64,000 bases of DNA. Source: Amoebophrya sp. A120. Lineage: Eukaryota; Sar; Dinophyceae; Syndiniales; Amoebophryaceae. The DNA is taken from positions 1,108,722-1,172,721 of the forward strand of contig CAJINV010000017.1 of the NCBI GenBank assembly GCA_905178155.1. Reading direction: 5' to 3'. The notes below the pieces were generated by a model. The model worked only from the letters and a program-made list of their open reading frames with translations. It was not told where the DNA came from and made no database searches. A program made the translations under genes and the position numbers. Of this stretch, positions 25,701-37,700 are shown in pieces (positions within the stretch are counted from its first letter, which is position 1; every line of letters begins with the position of its first letter).

Positions 25701-28700
25701 GAAGCGATATCGACCCGGGATCCCCTTGCGTGTACACGTCGAACTTGCACTTGTCCAACTGCTCCATGGCCTTCTTCAGGTCGACCCGCGCGTTCCCCAA
25801 CCATGTCTCATGCAGATCGCACTGCCCGTCGCGATAGAGAAGAATACAGCGGGAGATGATGAGGACGTGTTGTGCATTTATCCGCGCCAGCTCTATCTGT
25901 TTTGCATTTTAATTCTAAATATGCATTTCAACAGTCCTCGTGTCATGCTGGAAAATGTGCATGACAAAATGGAAAGGTTGTTTTATTCTATACCAGTTCA
26001 AGTTGCGCATCCGAAAGCGTCACACTTCCGATCCCGATGCCGCACATCAAAAACGCCAGATCATCCAGCACTGCCTGTTTGTCGCTGAAGTAGTTGTACG
26101 TGCTGACGAGATCCTCCCGAAAGGTTTGCTTCAATGCCGCCCGTCCTTTTTCCCGAACATTGCTCCGCAGCGTGCTACCATTATAACGCTCGATGGGGCG
26201 TATCAAGTGAAGCAAAAACCAACTCGTCACCAGGAAGAGGAATTGCGTTCCTGATTTTGTTATGAGTTGAAGATGTAAGTTTGTCATGCTGGATTGGCAA
26301 AAATGCATGATTTTTGCATGAGAAAAAATGTGCATTTGCATGCTTTTCTACCATGCACTTTGTGGAACCGTCGATGCATGGCAATACTATGTATTTGTAG
26401 CACCTGTCTTGTTGCGCATGTCCACCGTAAAACCATGCTCCAAGATTTTCTCTTGGCCGAAAGAAATTCTTTCGCCCAGTCCCGTAAAAATTCTTCCTAG
26501 GAAGAACGCGGTCGCCAGGGAGAGCTGCGTCAGACACGACATCACCGTCAGCCATCGTGTCCAGACCGGACATTTGAAGCCGCGGTACAGACAATGCAGC
26601 GCTCGCATGCATTGATGCTTGCTGTTTCGCGGGATGACGAGCAACTTCTGCCGCACACTGCAGTCCCGGAAGAAGTCTTTTTTTTTCGTGTCCATCGGTA
26701 GGCGGTCCAAGAAAGCACACAGCTTCTCGTCTTTGGGTGGTTTCTCTCCTTTGTCCCACGGAGCGAGCCATTGCTCCACCTGGTCGAGGCCGTTGTGGAT
26801 CTTCTCCTGCAGCAGCTTGATGCTGTGAACCTGGATGATAAATATAGAAAACAATGTTGATGCGCATAATATTTCATTTGTCATGCGGAACGTCATAAAA
26901 TTTGTCATGCAGAAACGAAGCAAATACTGCGTGGCTATACCTGTAACCAAAGCCTTTTTTGCCAACCAACCGGGTCGAGGTTCATCGTCCCCAGGTATAG
27001 CTCCGCAACCTGCTTCGTAACAAGGGCGGTTTGATGGACTTTACAGCGTTGCGTCCAAAGTACAACGTCGGACAAGTACTTGGACGCCATGAACAGGCCC
27101 CCGACATAAAACAATGTCGGGATTGTACTACCGCCGGAGTCCGTAACCGGCGACCATACTTTGATGGTGTTCTGCGACCAGTTACTGAAAAAAACTTCCG
27201 GCGAGTGATACGTCCATAACTGGTCTGCCACCTCAAAAGCTTCACTGTACCCCCGGAATGCTGATTTTTGGTTTTGTTGTCGTGGTCCAAAATCGTAGCT
27301 CGATGGGTACATCACAGTATGTGATGGCAGGAAGACGGAGCCCATTTTGTCGATGTTGCCACAGCAAAAAGTTATTGCCACCATGCTGATCATGACGTGG
27401 GCAAACACTTTTATTTTTCCGCGAATGCTATTCTCGAATAGCATGTTTTGGCACGTAGTGCCATCTATTTCGACTCGATAATGTACGAGGGAAAGCCTGC
27501 TGCTGTCGTTGAAGTAGGTCTGGCTGAACTCGAAACACGTCTCGACCAGCAGTGCGGCTAGTTTCCACAACTTCCTCGGAGCGAGGTACGACTGCGAGTT
27601 GAAAAAGGCCGCGCGCTCCTCCTGTTTTTCGTTCTGTTTCGCCGCCGCATCTTCTTCTTGCTTTTTTGTCTTCGGCGCCTGGTTCTTCTTCACCATTTTC
27701 CTACTCCGTGTTGTTACGCCGAAAAACTGGTGCGGAAACACAAACGACGGCGGAAGAACAGGACCGCGCCAGTAGATGCGGATGCAGTTGTTATTATATA
27801 GCTTTACTTAGATGGGATTGCGTGCTAGCAAATTAATTATTTTATCTTAGGTATGTGGGTATTGCTTAGTTTAAAAAAAAAACCTGCCTGCTAGTAGGAG
27901 AATAGAATATGCATTTTGTATTTCCAAAAAAAAATACTTGCGTTTCCCCGTTCTCGTGCTGGCACTCTTCCGCAGCCCTTCCCTCCTGATAGCGCAGCCA
28001 AAAAATCTCTCAGCCTTCTCTTCTCACACAAAAAAGCAGCTCGTTTGGTATTTCGAAAAAAACGTCGCTTCTTGCATGACAAAAAAATTACCGAACACTG
28101 CCTGCAATTATTGCAGATGTAGTTGCAGTTCGCAGCCGCTTCTCGGCGCAAGATGTTACTCGCAGCGACACTGCGAGCGCTTTTGTTTTGTGTGTATCTC
28201 CCACCGCCCGGTCGCGCTACCACTTTCCTACCGCTGCCTCTTCTACCCGCGCCGACTGCTTGCCCGGTTCTATTCTGCAGAGGAAAGATCTTGTTGCTAT
28301 TCACGCGAACGCGAACAGGTGCAGAATCGTTTCCCTTTTTTACAAAATAGCCGACTATACACAAGCCCGCTACAGTTAGAAAGGAAAATCGATAAGCTCT
28401 TTTGCCGTACTACATGATCGTCGTGCTATGCATTTCGAAATGCATAGCACGATGATCATCGACAAAAGACTTTTCGTTTTTCTCTTCAGCCTTCGAAGTA
28501 GCAGCTCTGTAAAAGTCCTCCGCTGTGTGCAGCTGTATCTCAAAACCGAATACACGAGGGTCGACGGTATTATTTGGCTGCGAAAGTTCGCAGCCAAATA
28601 ATCGAGTAACAGCTGCACGTTGATCAGTACTATTTTATTTGCGCCGCACATCCGCGTATGGATTGTTGTGTGTCGTGATTACTCATCGACACACAAGAAT

Positions 28701-31700
28701 CCAAACCTGGGCGCTATGCTACGAAAATAGTACTGATCGCATCGCGGAAAAAAAACTTGTCGCCGAGAATCGAACCGGCGATCGCAAAAAGGGTGAAAAG
28801 GGACTGAGACAAACAACTCGGCCCCTTACCCGCTCGGCCAAACGGCCGAGCGGACTGCATCGGTCATCGACCTCGGAGACCCTATCACAGCCCAATACGG
28901 GCTGTGTACGTTGTCGACATTTTTGATCATGCGTTTCCGCATGATAAACTGCTTTGAGCGACACGACGACAGCCAAGTCGTCTGTCGCGATAGAAGTATA
29001 GTGCCGGGTTTCGAACCCGACCTCGCGAAGGGTGAAAAGGGACTGAGACAAACAACTCGGCCCCTTAACCGCTCGGCCAAACGGCCGAGCGGACTGCATC
29101 GGTCATCGACCGCGGAGACCCTATCACAGCCCAAAACGGGCTGTGTACATTGTCGACAAATTTGAAAATGCGTTTCCGCATGATAAACTGCTTAGAGCGA
29201 AACGACGACAGACAAGTCGTATGTCGCGATAGAAGTATAGAGACGGGTTTCGAACCCGACGCTATCGACGGCCAAAAGGAACTGACGGAAGCAGCTAGAT
29301 CGCTATTCCGCATGGTATGGTGGAGGATCGACAAGTCGAATGACCACCATACCATGCGGAATAGCATCGATGCAGCATACCATGCAGTTTCGACCAAAAA
29401 AATGAGATGAGAAGGCGAAACCGCTATAGAAATGCACCTAACGACGTGAATAGCAACTTTGTTTCCAATGCAAAGTAGACCGTTTTTTTCCAAAATTTTT
29501 CAAAAAAAAAAAATCTCAAAAAATTGAGAGAAAATCAGATGACTTTTTTCATCTGAGGCGCCCAGCTCAACAAATGTTCCTGCCATCGCGCATTTGCATG
29601 ACAAACTCTGGGGAGGTGGGGGCGTTTTTAGACAGGATACGAGAAGAAGAAGCAGGTCATGGACTTCTTCGACCTAAAGAAGTGGATCGAGGGCTTCAAG
29701 AAAAAGAAGGCCGCGTACCAGGACAAGATTGACGCGATTCAGGACCGCATAACCCAGGCCTTCGCGACGGCGGAGAAACTCCGCCAGATGGCGGAGGCGC
29801 GCGCAAAGGCGGCGGAGGAGGCCGAGAAGAAGAAGCTGGAGCAGGGTTTGGTCGAGGAGGGGGAAACGGAGGACGAAATGGAGACGGTGTTCATCGGGAA
29901 AGTGAACGAATCCCCGGCGAAGAAGCCGCTCCTCTCCACGACCGCCGGCGCGGGCGACGTGGAGATGACAGCGTTCGGGTCTGACAAACCCCTCCCCAGC
30001 GCACGCAGACAAAAATTCGACTCCGTGGAGAGCTCAAATTCCGCCCCTCCGCTGACCGCTAGAACCGTGGAAAAACTCGCGGCGAGCGAGAAGTCGAAGT
30101 GGGACGACATGCTGGTGAAGTCTGCTGGCGATGTCGGCGCCGCACCTACCGCCGATTCAGTAGACAGCATCACCGCGCCCACGAAAAAGTCCGAGGTGGT
30201 GGTGATTCCGGGCGCGAAAGCACTGGTCGAGGTGCAGGCCGTCACCGGGTTGTCGCAGCAGGGCCCGTTCGTTACGCTCGGGAAGCTGGTCCGCGCGATT
30301 TTGAAAACGATCACCTACCCCTTCGTGGTTCTGCTCAGCCGGGAACAGTTGTCCGCCCTGATCAAATCCGTCGCGGCGGTGTTCGGAACCCTGGGCGTCA
30401 TGTACGCGCTATTCAGCACCGATTCGACGTTTTCCATGGTGTTCATCCTGGCGATCACCGGGGTCGTCGCAAAAGCAATCTTCGACGCGGGCGCGCGCGC
30501 GGCCACGCCCAGCGAGGCGGAGAAGGAGGAGCAGAAGCTGCAGCAAAAAGCGAAAGCGCTGCAGGAGCGAGCGCAACTGGAGGCGAAGAAGGTAACCTCC
30601 ATCCACACCAAATCGGTCCTGAAGGACGACGGGTTAAACGCGAAAGACCACGTGGTGTCCGCGTTGGAAGCGTGCGAGGCGGTGGACGCGGCCTGGGCCA
30701 AGGGCGAGCACACCTTCGTGAAAATGCCGCCGGCGATGATAAAAACCCAGAAGCGGGTGGTGCCCGACGTGAACCGCGGCTGGTTTGAACTGAAATTGAA
30801 CCACTTCGCGGCGGGAAAGCAGCCGGACGCGCAGGAGATCGGAACCAGCCTGAACAGCGACGACATGTTCACCATGAAGGATTACGTCTTTGACGTGTGC
30901 GACATCATCGTGGACACGTTAGGTTTGCGATTGCCTTCGGACGTAAAGCCGGTCAGACACACCAAGACGCTCACGAAAAAACTGCTGCAGGTACTAGAAT
31001 TGATTCACTGCTAGTATCGGATGAAATTGTTGAATGATCAGCATGATGGTAACAGGATCACTGCGGGGGCAAACCTGGTCCTGAAATGATGATGCTATGC
31101 GAATGCAACAAAAATTCGCCAGAAAAAAAATAAAAAGATAAACTCAAACACAGGTTAACAAGCCTCTCGGAACTACCCGTGACCTTGTTCAGTCCTTTCC
31201 GATCCAGATTTCCGTCGAGACGCTCCGGGGCGAAGCGGAGAAGAACAACAAGCAAACGCAGGTCGCGTGCACTCTATCAACTGTAAAAATGTCTGGGTCT
31301 GGAAGAATTCATGTTTGTCATGCTTGTCTGGCATGGCTCTTAAATCTGTCATGCACGTTACCCAAGAGCTCTGCTTTTCTGTGATGCAGGAGCGCAGTTT
31401 GTCATGCAGAATAGGCAACACCTAGGAGCTCAGAAACTTGTCATGCTGAGCCAGCATCTGTAGCTTCATCATGAGACGCCACCCAGCATCACAAGTTTCC
31501 AGACCCAGACATTTTTACTTTTGATACACCCTGCAGATTGTGAATTTCGTGGGGAAGGGGCAAGCGGACCGGGCCGATAACGACAGCTACTTGACTATCA
31601 TTTGTAAAAACGTCCCCACCCCAGAGTTGTGATGCAGATTTGCAATGACAGGAACATTTGTAATGCGCATCGACATGAGAGGCGTTTCTAGTCGAGTTTT

Positions 31701-34700
31701 GGCATTTGTAATGCTGTAACCAGGATGAGCAGGTAGATTTGTGGTGCGTTTTTCCTTGCTAGCCTGCACTATACTAGGGACTGCATCTTGTGATGCGTGA
31801 GTCCCAAAACTTCTGGGTTTGTGTTGCAAAATTTCCATCTTGACTCTGCTGTGGGGACGTTTTTACAAATGATATTGACCCTGACCGACCAGAAAACGAT
31901 CGGCGCGAAGAAGGGCGCGGGCGTGAACATTGACACGTACAAGGTCGGCGACGACATTATTTTCAACGACTTGAAGAAGGGCGACCTGTTCGAAATCGTC
32001 CAGGACGAAGAGGGGGAGGAAGTGACGCGCATCCCGAAGTTGGCCGACCAGGGCGCCTGGCAGAAGGCCACGGACGGACAGAAGCTCACGAGCGCCGACA
32101 TCGTCTACGAAGACCAGGAGCCGTTTGAAATCGCCGAAGACGGCGGCCCGGATTCGCCAACGGGAAGTACTCCAGGCACCGAAATAAACGCCCTCGTACG
32201 CAATTGCCGCTGTCTAGCACTACAGGCGGACCCTCCCCCATACATCACTTCAGTCAAACGTCAGGCGGGCTCTAGGGCCTTCGTGGTCGTAGTGCCTGGG
32301 AGATTCACACTCGCTCCGGAGCCGGCGCCACGCCCTGGGCGACAAAGCAAAAGCGCTTTGCCGACGGCTCGCCCCGAAAATAACTTGTGCCGGGGCGCAG
32401 TGTCGCAATGATTATTTTTCGCGCATTCTCCAGGGGTGAGAAACGCCCCGCGTCGGCTTTTGGATTCGGCGCCCCCCACATTGAAGTTTCGCGCCTTTTC
32501 GTGCTATGCGCTGCCAGGCCAGGTGCGGCCACGCCGGCGACTTCTCTGCCGTGGTGCATAAGTAATAAATAATCTGCCTTCTTTTGCGTACGAGCGTTGG
32601 CGAGGCGATTCCGCACGCGGGCCGCTGCTGCAGCGCGGCCTGCCCGGCTGACCTCTTTGTGCGTGGGATTCTTTCTCGACTTGGTCTTGCACGGCCATAC
32701 TAGCGAGGGGTAATGGAATCAGGCGCGTTGTTTGTTCGTGGGCTGGAACCGCGGGCGCTTCGTCTTGCGACGGCGCCGCCTTCGTGGTAATTGTGCAATC
32801 CCTTCCACCGTTGGTTTTCAACGCATAAGCATGATCAGCGTGCGTGCCGATCGTTGTTTTGCGTGTTTTCCCCCTCTTGCGCGGGCGGTGCAGCAAAGGA
32901 AGTCTCCAAAGCCCAAGCCGGCGGAACGCGGGTAGGCCTGCACCGACCCCACCGCCTGCGTTGCGTAGTGCGATGGGGAGAGCCCGAAGCGCTCACACTT
33001 TTCGCAGAGAATCGCCTTAGGAAGCGCGCTGGCCTGGCAGGAAAGATGGAAGCGCGGGGGCGCCGCTTGTTCCATCTTGCTTGCCTTGAAAAAAGGCTCG
33101 GGGATGTTTGGTTCTTCCCTGGCTTTGTTGTCGTTGCCCTTTCTTTCTGCGGCCGGGGCATTGGTAGGTTGCAAAAAAGCGCAGGCATGGCCCAGTTGTC
33201 CGGAAAGGAGGCAAACCGTTCACCATTGCCCCGCATCGATCGGGCGGGCCAGGCACCGCGGGCGTTGCCAGCCTCTCACGGTTGGACGGCGGGGCGGGGC
33301 GTAGCTCTCTATGGGCGTTGGCATTCATGTTTCATCTTGTTTGTCTTGCTAGACAGGTCGTGTAGCTGCTTATTCCGTACGAGGGCGTTTATTTCGGTAT
33401 ATCGAGTACCATGCGCGGCGGCGGGGCCCGGTTTGAAATCGCGGAGGACGGCGGCCCGGATTCGCCAATAGGAAGTACCATCCGCGGCGGGGCCGGCACG
33501 ATGATGAACAACTACGTGGAGGGCCAACACAGCGCCGCGCCAAAGTCCCCGCTGCGGGGCAAGAATTCGACCGATTCGCTCGACGGCGCGGTCGCGATGG
33601 AGATTTCGAAATGGCGGAAGCCGGCGCTGCTGGAGCTGCGGCCGGACGACTTGGAGAAATCAAACAGCAGGGCGACGATCTACGAAATTGAGAACACCTA
33701 CGGGAACTACGCGCACGTGCCGAGGGAGCTCCGCGGCACGCCGCTGCCGCAGAAGCTGGTGCGGTTCAAGGTGCGGAACGACGACGGCGAGAAATTCTCC
33801 TTTGCGCCCGTGAAGCCCGGGGCGGGGCAGGGGCTGTTGTGCAAGCAGGAGGGGGAGCTGAGTTTGGAGGAGCAGAAAGCGAGGAAGTGCGCGGATTGGT
33901 TCAACGCAGTGGACGGCTGGTTCGAAGATTTGGGCGCGAGCAGCAACCTGCGGTCCAACGTGCACGCGGTCTTCGACGAGCTGTTTTGGGGCAAGGACAC
34001 CATGACGCAGGGCGGCCGACCGGCGGACGTGAACAGTGAGCGGAAGAAGTTCAAGAAGGGCGAGCGCAAAGACCTCCCGAACCAGCAGAAGGGGCTTTTG
34101 GCGCGCGTGTTGGAGCGGAAGGACGCGGGGTTGACGGTCAAGGAGTATTTTGACTATTTGATGTACGGCGCAGAGGACGATAACGAGTGGCCGGGCTTCA
34201 TCTACTGGTTCCGCTTCAAGCCGAAGGGCGAGCAGGAAGTGGAGCAATTGAACAAAAACCCGAAATTTCGCTACGGTGCGGTCGTGCCGCCCGGCCCGAT
34301 CGTGGGGGCGCTGGCCAAGCCGGCGCTGACGCCGCAGGTGCTCCACGTGGTGCTCACCGACGCGGATCTGAGGGCCCCGGGCGACGTGGTCGACGCCTGG
34401 CAGCCGCAGCGGGGAGAGCCCCACACCGCGGAGATGTTCAAGCTGGACAAGGAGGGCTACAGTCGCGGCGTCGTGGGTCTGCTGAAGCTGCTCCCCGACA
34501 AGTTGCAGTTTGAACAGCCGGTGGGCGACGGCGAGGTGGATGCGGAAACGCTGGCCGACACCTTGAATTTCGATTTTTCCGACACCTACGCAATGTTCCC
34601 GGTGGTCAAGGACGTTTTCAAGATCAACCCCAAGATTATCCAAGACAGCATTTTCATATACATCACACAGCCCACTACCACTTTGATCGCGTTGCTGCAA

Positions 34701-37700
34701 AGTGACATTTTACAACATGCAGCAGCAATTGTATAAAGCAGAGTCCTGCTCTGATTCAAAAGAACTTGCCGAAGACCAAGTGTGTAGTTAACTGTGATGG
34801 TGATAGATGATTCTTTCCTCCATAGCCACCGGGGTGGAGGAACTGACAGTGACCGGAAAAACGTTGTACTTGCAGATGAAGGGCGGCGACATCATCGCGT
34901 TCGGGATGGACCAGAAGAATATCAACTGCAAATATGTCTGGGTCTGGACGAGGGATGCGAACTTGTGATGCTGCGTCTGGATTCTGCAAAAATCTGTATT
35001 ACATGAAGAGCAAAAGAGGTCCACTTTTTGCCATTGCGAGAGGGTATTCGTATTTCGCATGCGGTATAGAAGGCATCAGAAATCCCTCACAAAATCTGTG
35101 ATGCTAGGGCATGCATCACAGACATCAGGACTCATGATGCAAAGTGTGCATCACAAGCCTTGCATCCTTCCAGACCCAGGCATTATATTTGCGATGCATA
35201 AAGAAGATCGAGATGTGGGCGGACTTGATCGAGAAGTACCAGATGTCGACGCCGCAGCAGTTTATCCTCGGGTACGACGGCAACGTGTCCGAACACCCGG
35301 AAGACCCAAATCTGCAGATTCGGGAGGGCAAGCAGGGCTACCAGAAGTTCTACCTGAAATCGAACTGCCCGGGCGTGGGGTACGTGCCGAAGTCGCGGTA
35401 CTGCGGGTCCTGGAAAAACCACAAGTACCACGGCGACGGGATGTTCTACAAGCTCCAGGTCGCGGAGAAGTGTCCGCACGTGGCGCTGTACCCCGGTTCA
35501 AACAACCCGTTGGGGCACAAGATGAAGGACGTGTTCCTGCTGAACGACCGCGAGCACCTGCACCACTCCAAGGCAAACTACGAGCGGCAGGTGATTATGT
35601 ACGACGGGAACTTCGAGAACGGGCTGCGGTGCGGCAAGGGCATGGCGTTTTTTCCCATTCCGACCGCGAAGGGAAAGCTCCTGTACCGGTTCAACGGGGT
35701 GTGGTGCAAGGACCGACCGGTGTTGGGGGAACTGATGTACGTGTCCGGCCCGATCGAGCAGGGCTCGCTACCGCAAGAAATAATGGGGTTGCAGTTTGAG
35801 ACGATTGATGCTGTAACTTCAGCTCACACAATGAATTTACTCTGCAGATGAAAACTTGCAAACCACCAAAGATCATCTGATCATCAAGGAAATAAAAACG
35901 TATGAAACCGCGCTCCTATGTTGCATATTCGGCACGGTAGAACTTGCCTGTGTTGCAGCTTGCAACAGGAGCAACGCAATGTGTGACTGTAACACCTCCT
36001 TTTCCTCCGCATACCCACCCACGATGAAGTACTACTTTGGCACGGTGGTCCCCTTGAACGCGGGGAAGAAGACCGGGGACGGCAAGGCGGAGGAATTTTT
36101 GAAAACGCGGCTGATGGACATATCGCCCTTCGAAGTGTACGCCGCCGCCTGCCTGTCCTGCGGGTCGAACGGCATGTCCCCCTCCCAGGTGCTGTACCAG
36201 CTGAAGAAGGACTACGCCGCGCTGATCTCCATCAAGTCCAAGAAGCTCGAAAAGTTGGCGGAAATGACGGAGCCGCTGAACGCAAAAATCGAGGAGACCA
36301 GGAGAACCTACGGCTACTACGACGAGCCCCTGAGCGACTTCGATACCTACATCCTGTCGCGCTGCCTGGAGCCGTTGAAAAAAATGCCGAACATCAAGAA
36401 TCTGATGGAACCAGATGGCAAGGACTACTTCCGCGACGGGCTCAACATCAACGATTACAAGTTCACGCAAAAGCTCAACGTGCGGGATTTATCCAAGGAG
36501 AATAAAGTGTGTCAGTGTAACTAACTTGTGTATTCACTTTGAAGGAACAGGCAGTAAAAATTTCTCATGCATGATCAGCATGACAGACGCAAACGCAATC
36601 GCCTCCTGCACGTAGTTGCGCATCACAGAGCTACACTGGCAGTCTTGTTTTCGTGGATACGATTTTCACTGCGACGAGTACATCCGAGACGACCTGGACG
36701 TTTTGTACAAAAAATGGTTCAAATATGAGTGCTATGCATCACAAAAACATCGCACTTGGCTGTAGAATGCATTTTTACAAATTTCATTTTTTTCAAATGA
36801 TAGACAGCGACTCAGTGTCAGCGAAATATGCAAAAATTATCTTCTGTCATGCAATTTCAAATGAAATTCAATTTCTAGCTCTACACTTGTTGCGATATGC
36901 AGTCCCTTATTTCCTTGGGATAAGTGCTATGATGACGAAGATCAGAACAGCAAGCAGTCCGGAACGATCTACGCCGTGGACGCGGATGACAAGACCAAGT
37001 GGGATTCGTACAAAAAAGGGCTGGCCTCCCTGGCGGAGGACTGGAACAAGTTCCAAAAAGAAATTGCTTTCGAGGACGCCATTATGTTGATGGAGATGGG
37101 CCGCAAGAAAAAGCCCAAGTGGATGAGCAGCCTGCAACAGAAGTCCTTCTGTGAGGACTTGTTGCTCCAGTGCCTCCCGGCAAAGGAGGTCGCTCCGGCC
37201 TGGTATTCGCAAGTCTCGGGATACGAAAACAAAAAATTGCCACGCGGCACGAGAAGGCTGTTGTCGGTAAAAAAATATTTGCATGTGCATGGAGTACGCT
37301 ACTTAATTCAAACGCATTTACCACCTACTTTACTTCATCGCCTCCGACTAGGTACAAATTGAAGCTTCGAAAAAAAAATTTTTTGGGGCAATCCACCTAT
37401 TTATCGTGTAGCACTTTTCGTTTTCATACGGCAGAGGTTTACGCGGAGGAGCACGCCGAGATGAAGGAGGTCTTCCGATCCCTGAGTCGCAAGCTTTCCG
37501 CAATTTTCCCCACCGCACCAGCTTTCAGTGAGGAGCTCTGGGAAAAGATGCCCAAGGTTTCCAAAACGGTCACAGAGAAGAAATATGCTTAGCAAGAGTG
37601 TCGCATTGCTCGCTACATTATAGATCATGACCTTTCACTTATACGTGACGCAGCACCACAATAAATTTCATTTCATTTCCTTCGGAAAATCATGAAAAAA

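Larger units (their letters stand above)
28753..29310. repeat. Three tandem units of 239 bp
   Basis: GGGTGAAAAGGGACTGAGAC occurs at 28791 and 29030, and AGAAGTATAG at 28992 and 29231, giving a 239-bp period. The third unit diverges after its first 40 bases. Each unit contains a tRNA-like segment on the minus strand and a GCATGATAAACTGCTT-type word. Confidence 0.8.
15722..29569. mobile_element. 13.85-kb gene-bearing TIR element inside introner 10
   Basis: The ends are inverted: left TGAGCTGGGCGCGCTCAGAT, right CATCTGAGGCGCCCAGCTCA. Imperfect similarity continues inward for about 80 bp. The direct repeat ACAAATGT (15714-15721 and 29570-29577) is an 8-bp TSD. The uninterrupted site survives in introner 12, whose reverse complement reads GCATTACAAATGTTCCTG. 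Cargo is three minus-strand genes, a CACATCGC-rich zone, a 286-bp fold-back, palindromes and a tandem array. No DDE transposase, tyrosine recombinase, RT or polymerase B is recognisable, so it may be non-autonomous or use an unknown enzyme. The 8-bp TSD recalls hAT-like transposition, but the TIR does not fit a type I know. A 9-bp TSD (MULE-like) is not excluded. Confidence 0.8.
15492..29639. mobile_element. Introner 10, family C, split by a 13.85-kb insertion
   Basis: The left part is 15492-15721 and the right part 29578-29639. Together they form an ordinary introner of about 290 bp. Its TIRs begin TATCCTGAGCAAAAATATCC and end in TTTTTAGACAGGATA. The TSD CGAGA is exact at both outer ends (15487-15491 and 29640-29644). 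The interior matches introner 12 read in reverse, through ACGACTAGAAATGCCTCTCA and GCGCATTACAAATGTT. Splicing gives IYTEKKKQVMDFF. Confidence 0.85.

Noticed and set aside
28757-29300. Functional tRNA genes
   Set aside because: D-arm and T-arm motifs are present, but acceptor strands do not pair and anticodon stems are incomplete, so I list them only as tRNA-like relics.
28753-29310. CRISPR array
   Set aside because: There are three units of 239 bp with continuous similarity and no short repeat-spacer alternation, in a eukaryotic context.
28719-29493. Minus-strand open frames of 102-142 codons over the tandem units
   Set aside because: They repeat the same peptide with each 239-bp unit and run through tRNA-like and palindromic DNA, so coding is unlikely.
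32404-33400. Protein-coding genes inside the 1.23-kb element
   Set aside because: Several overlapping GC-rich frames exist on both strands with Arg/Ala/Gly-biased translations and no recognisable domain. None is preferable to the others.
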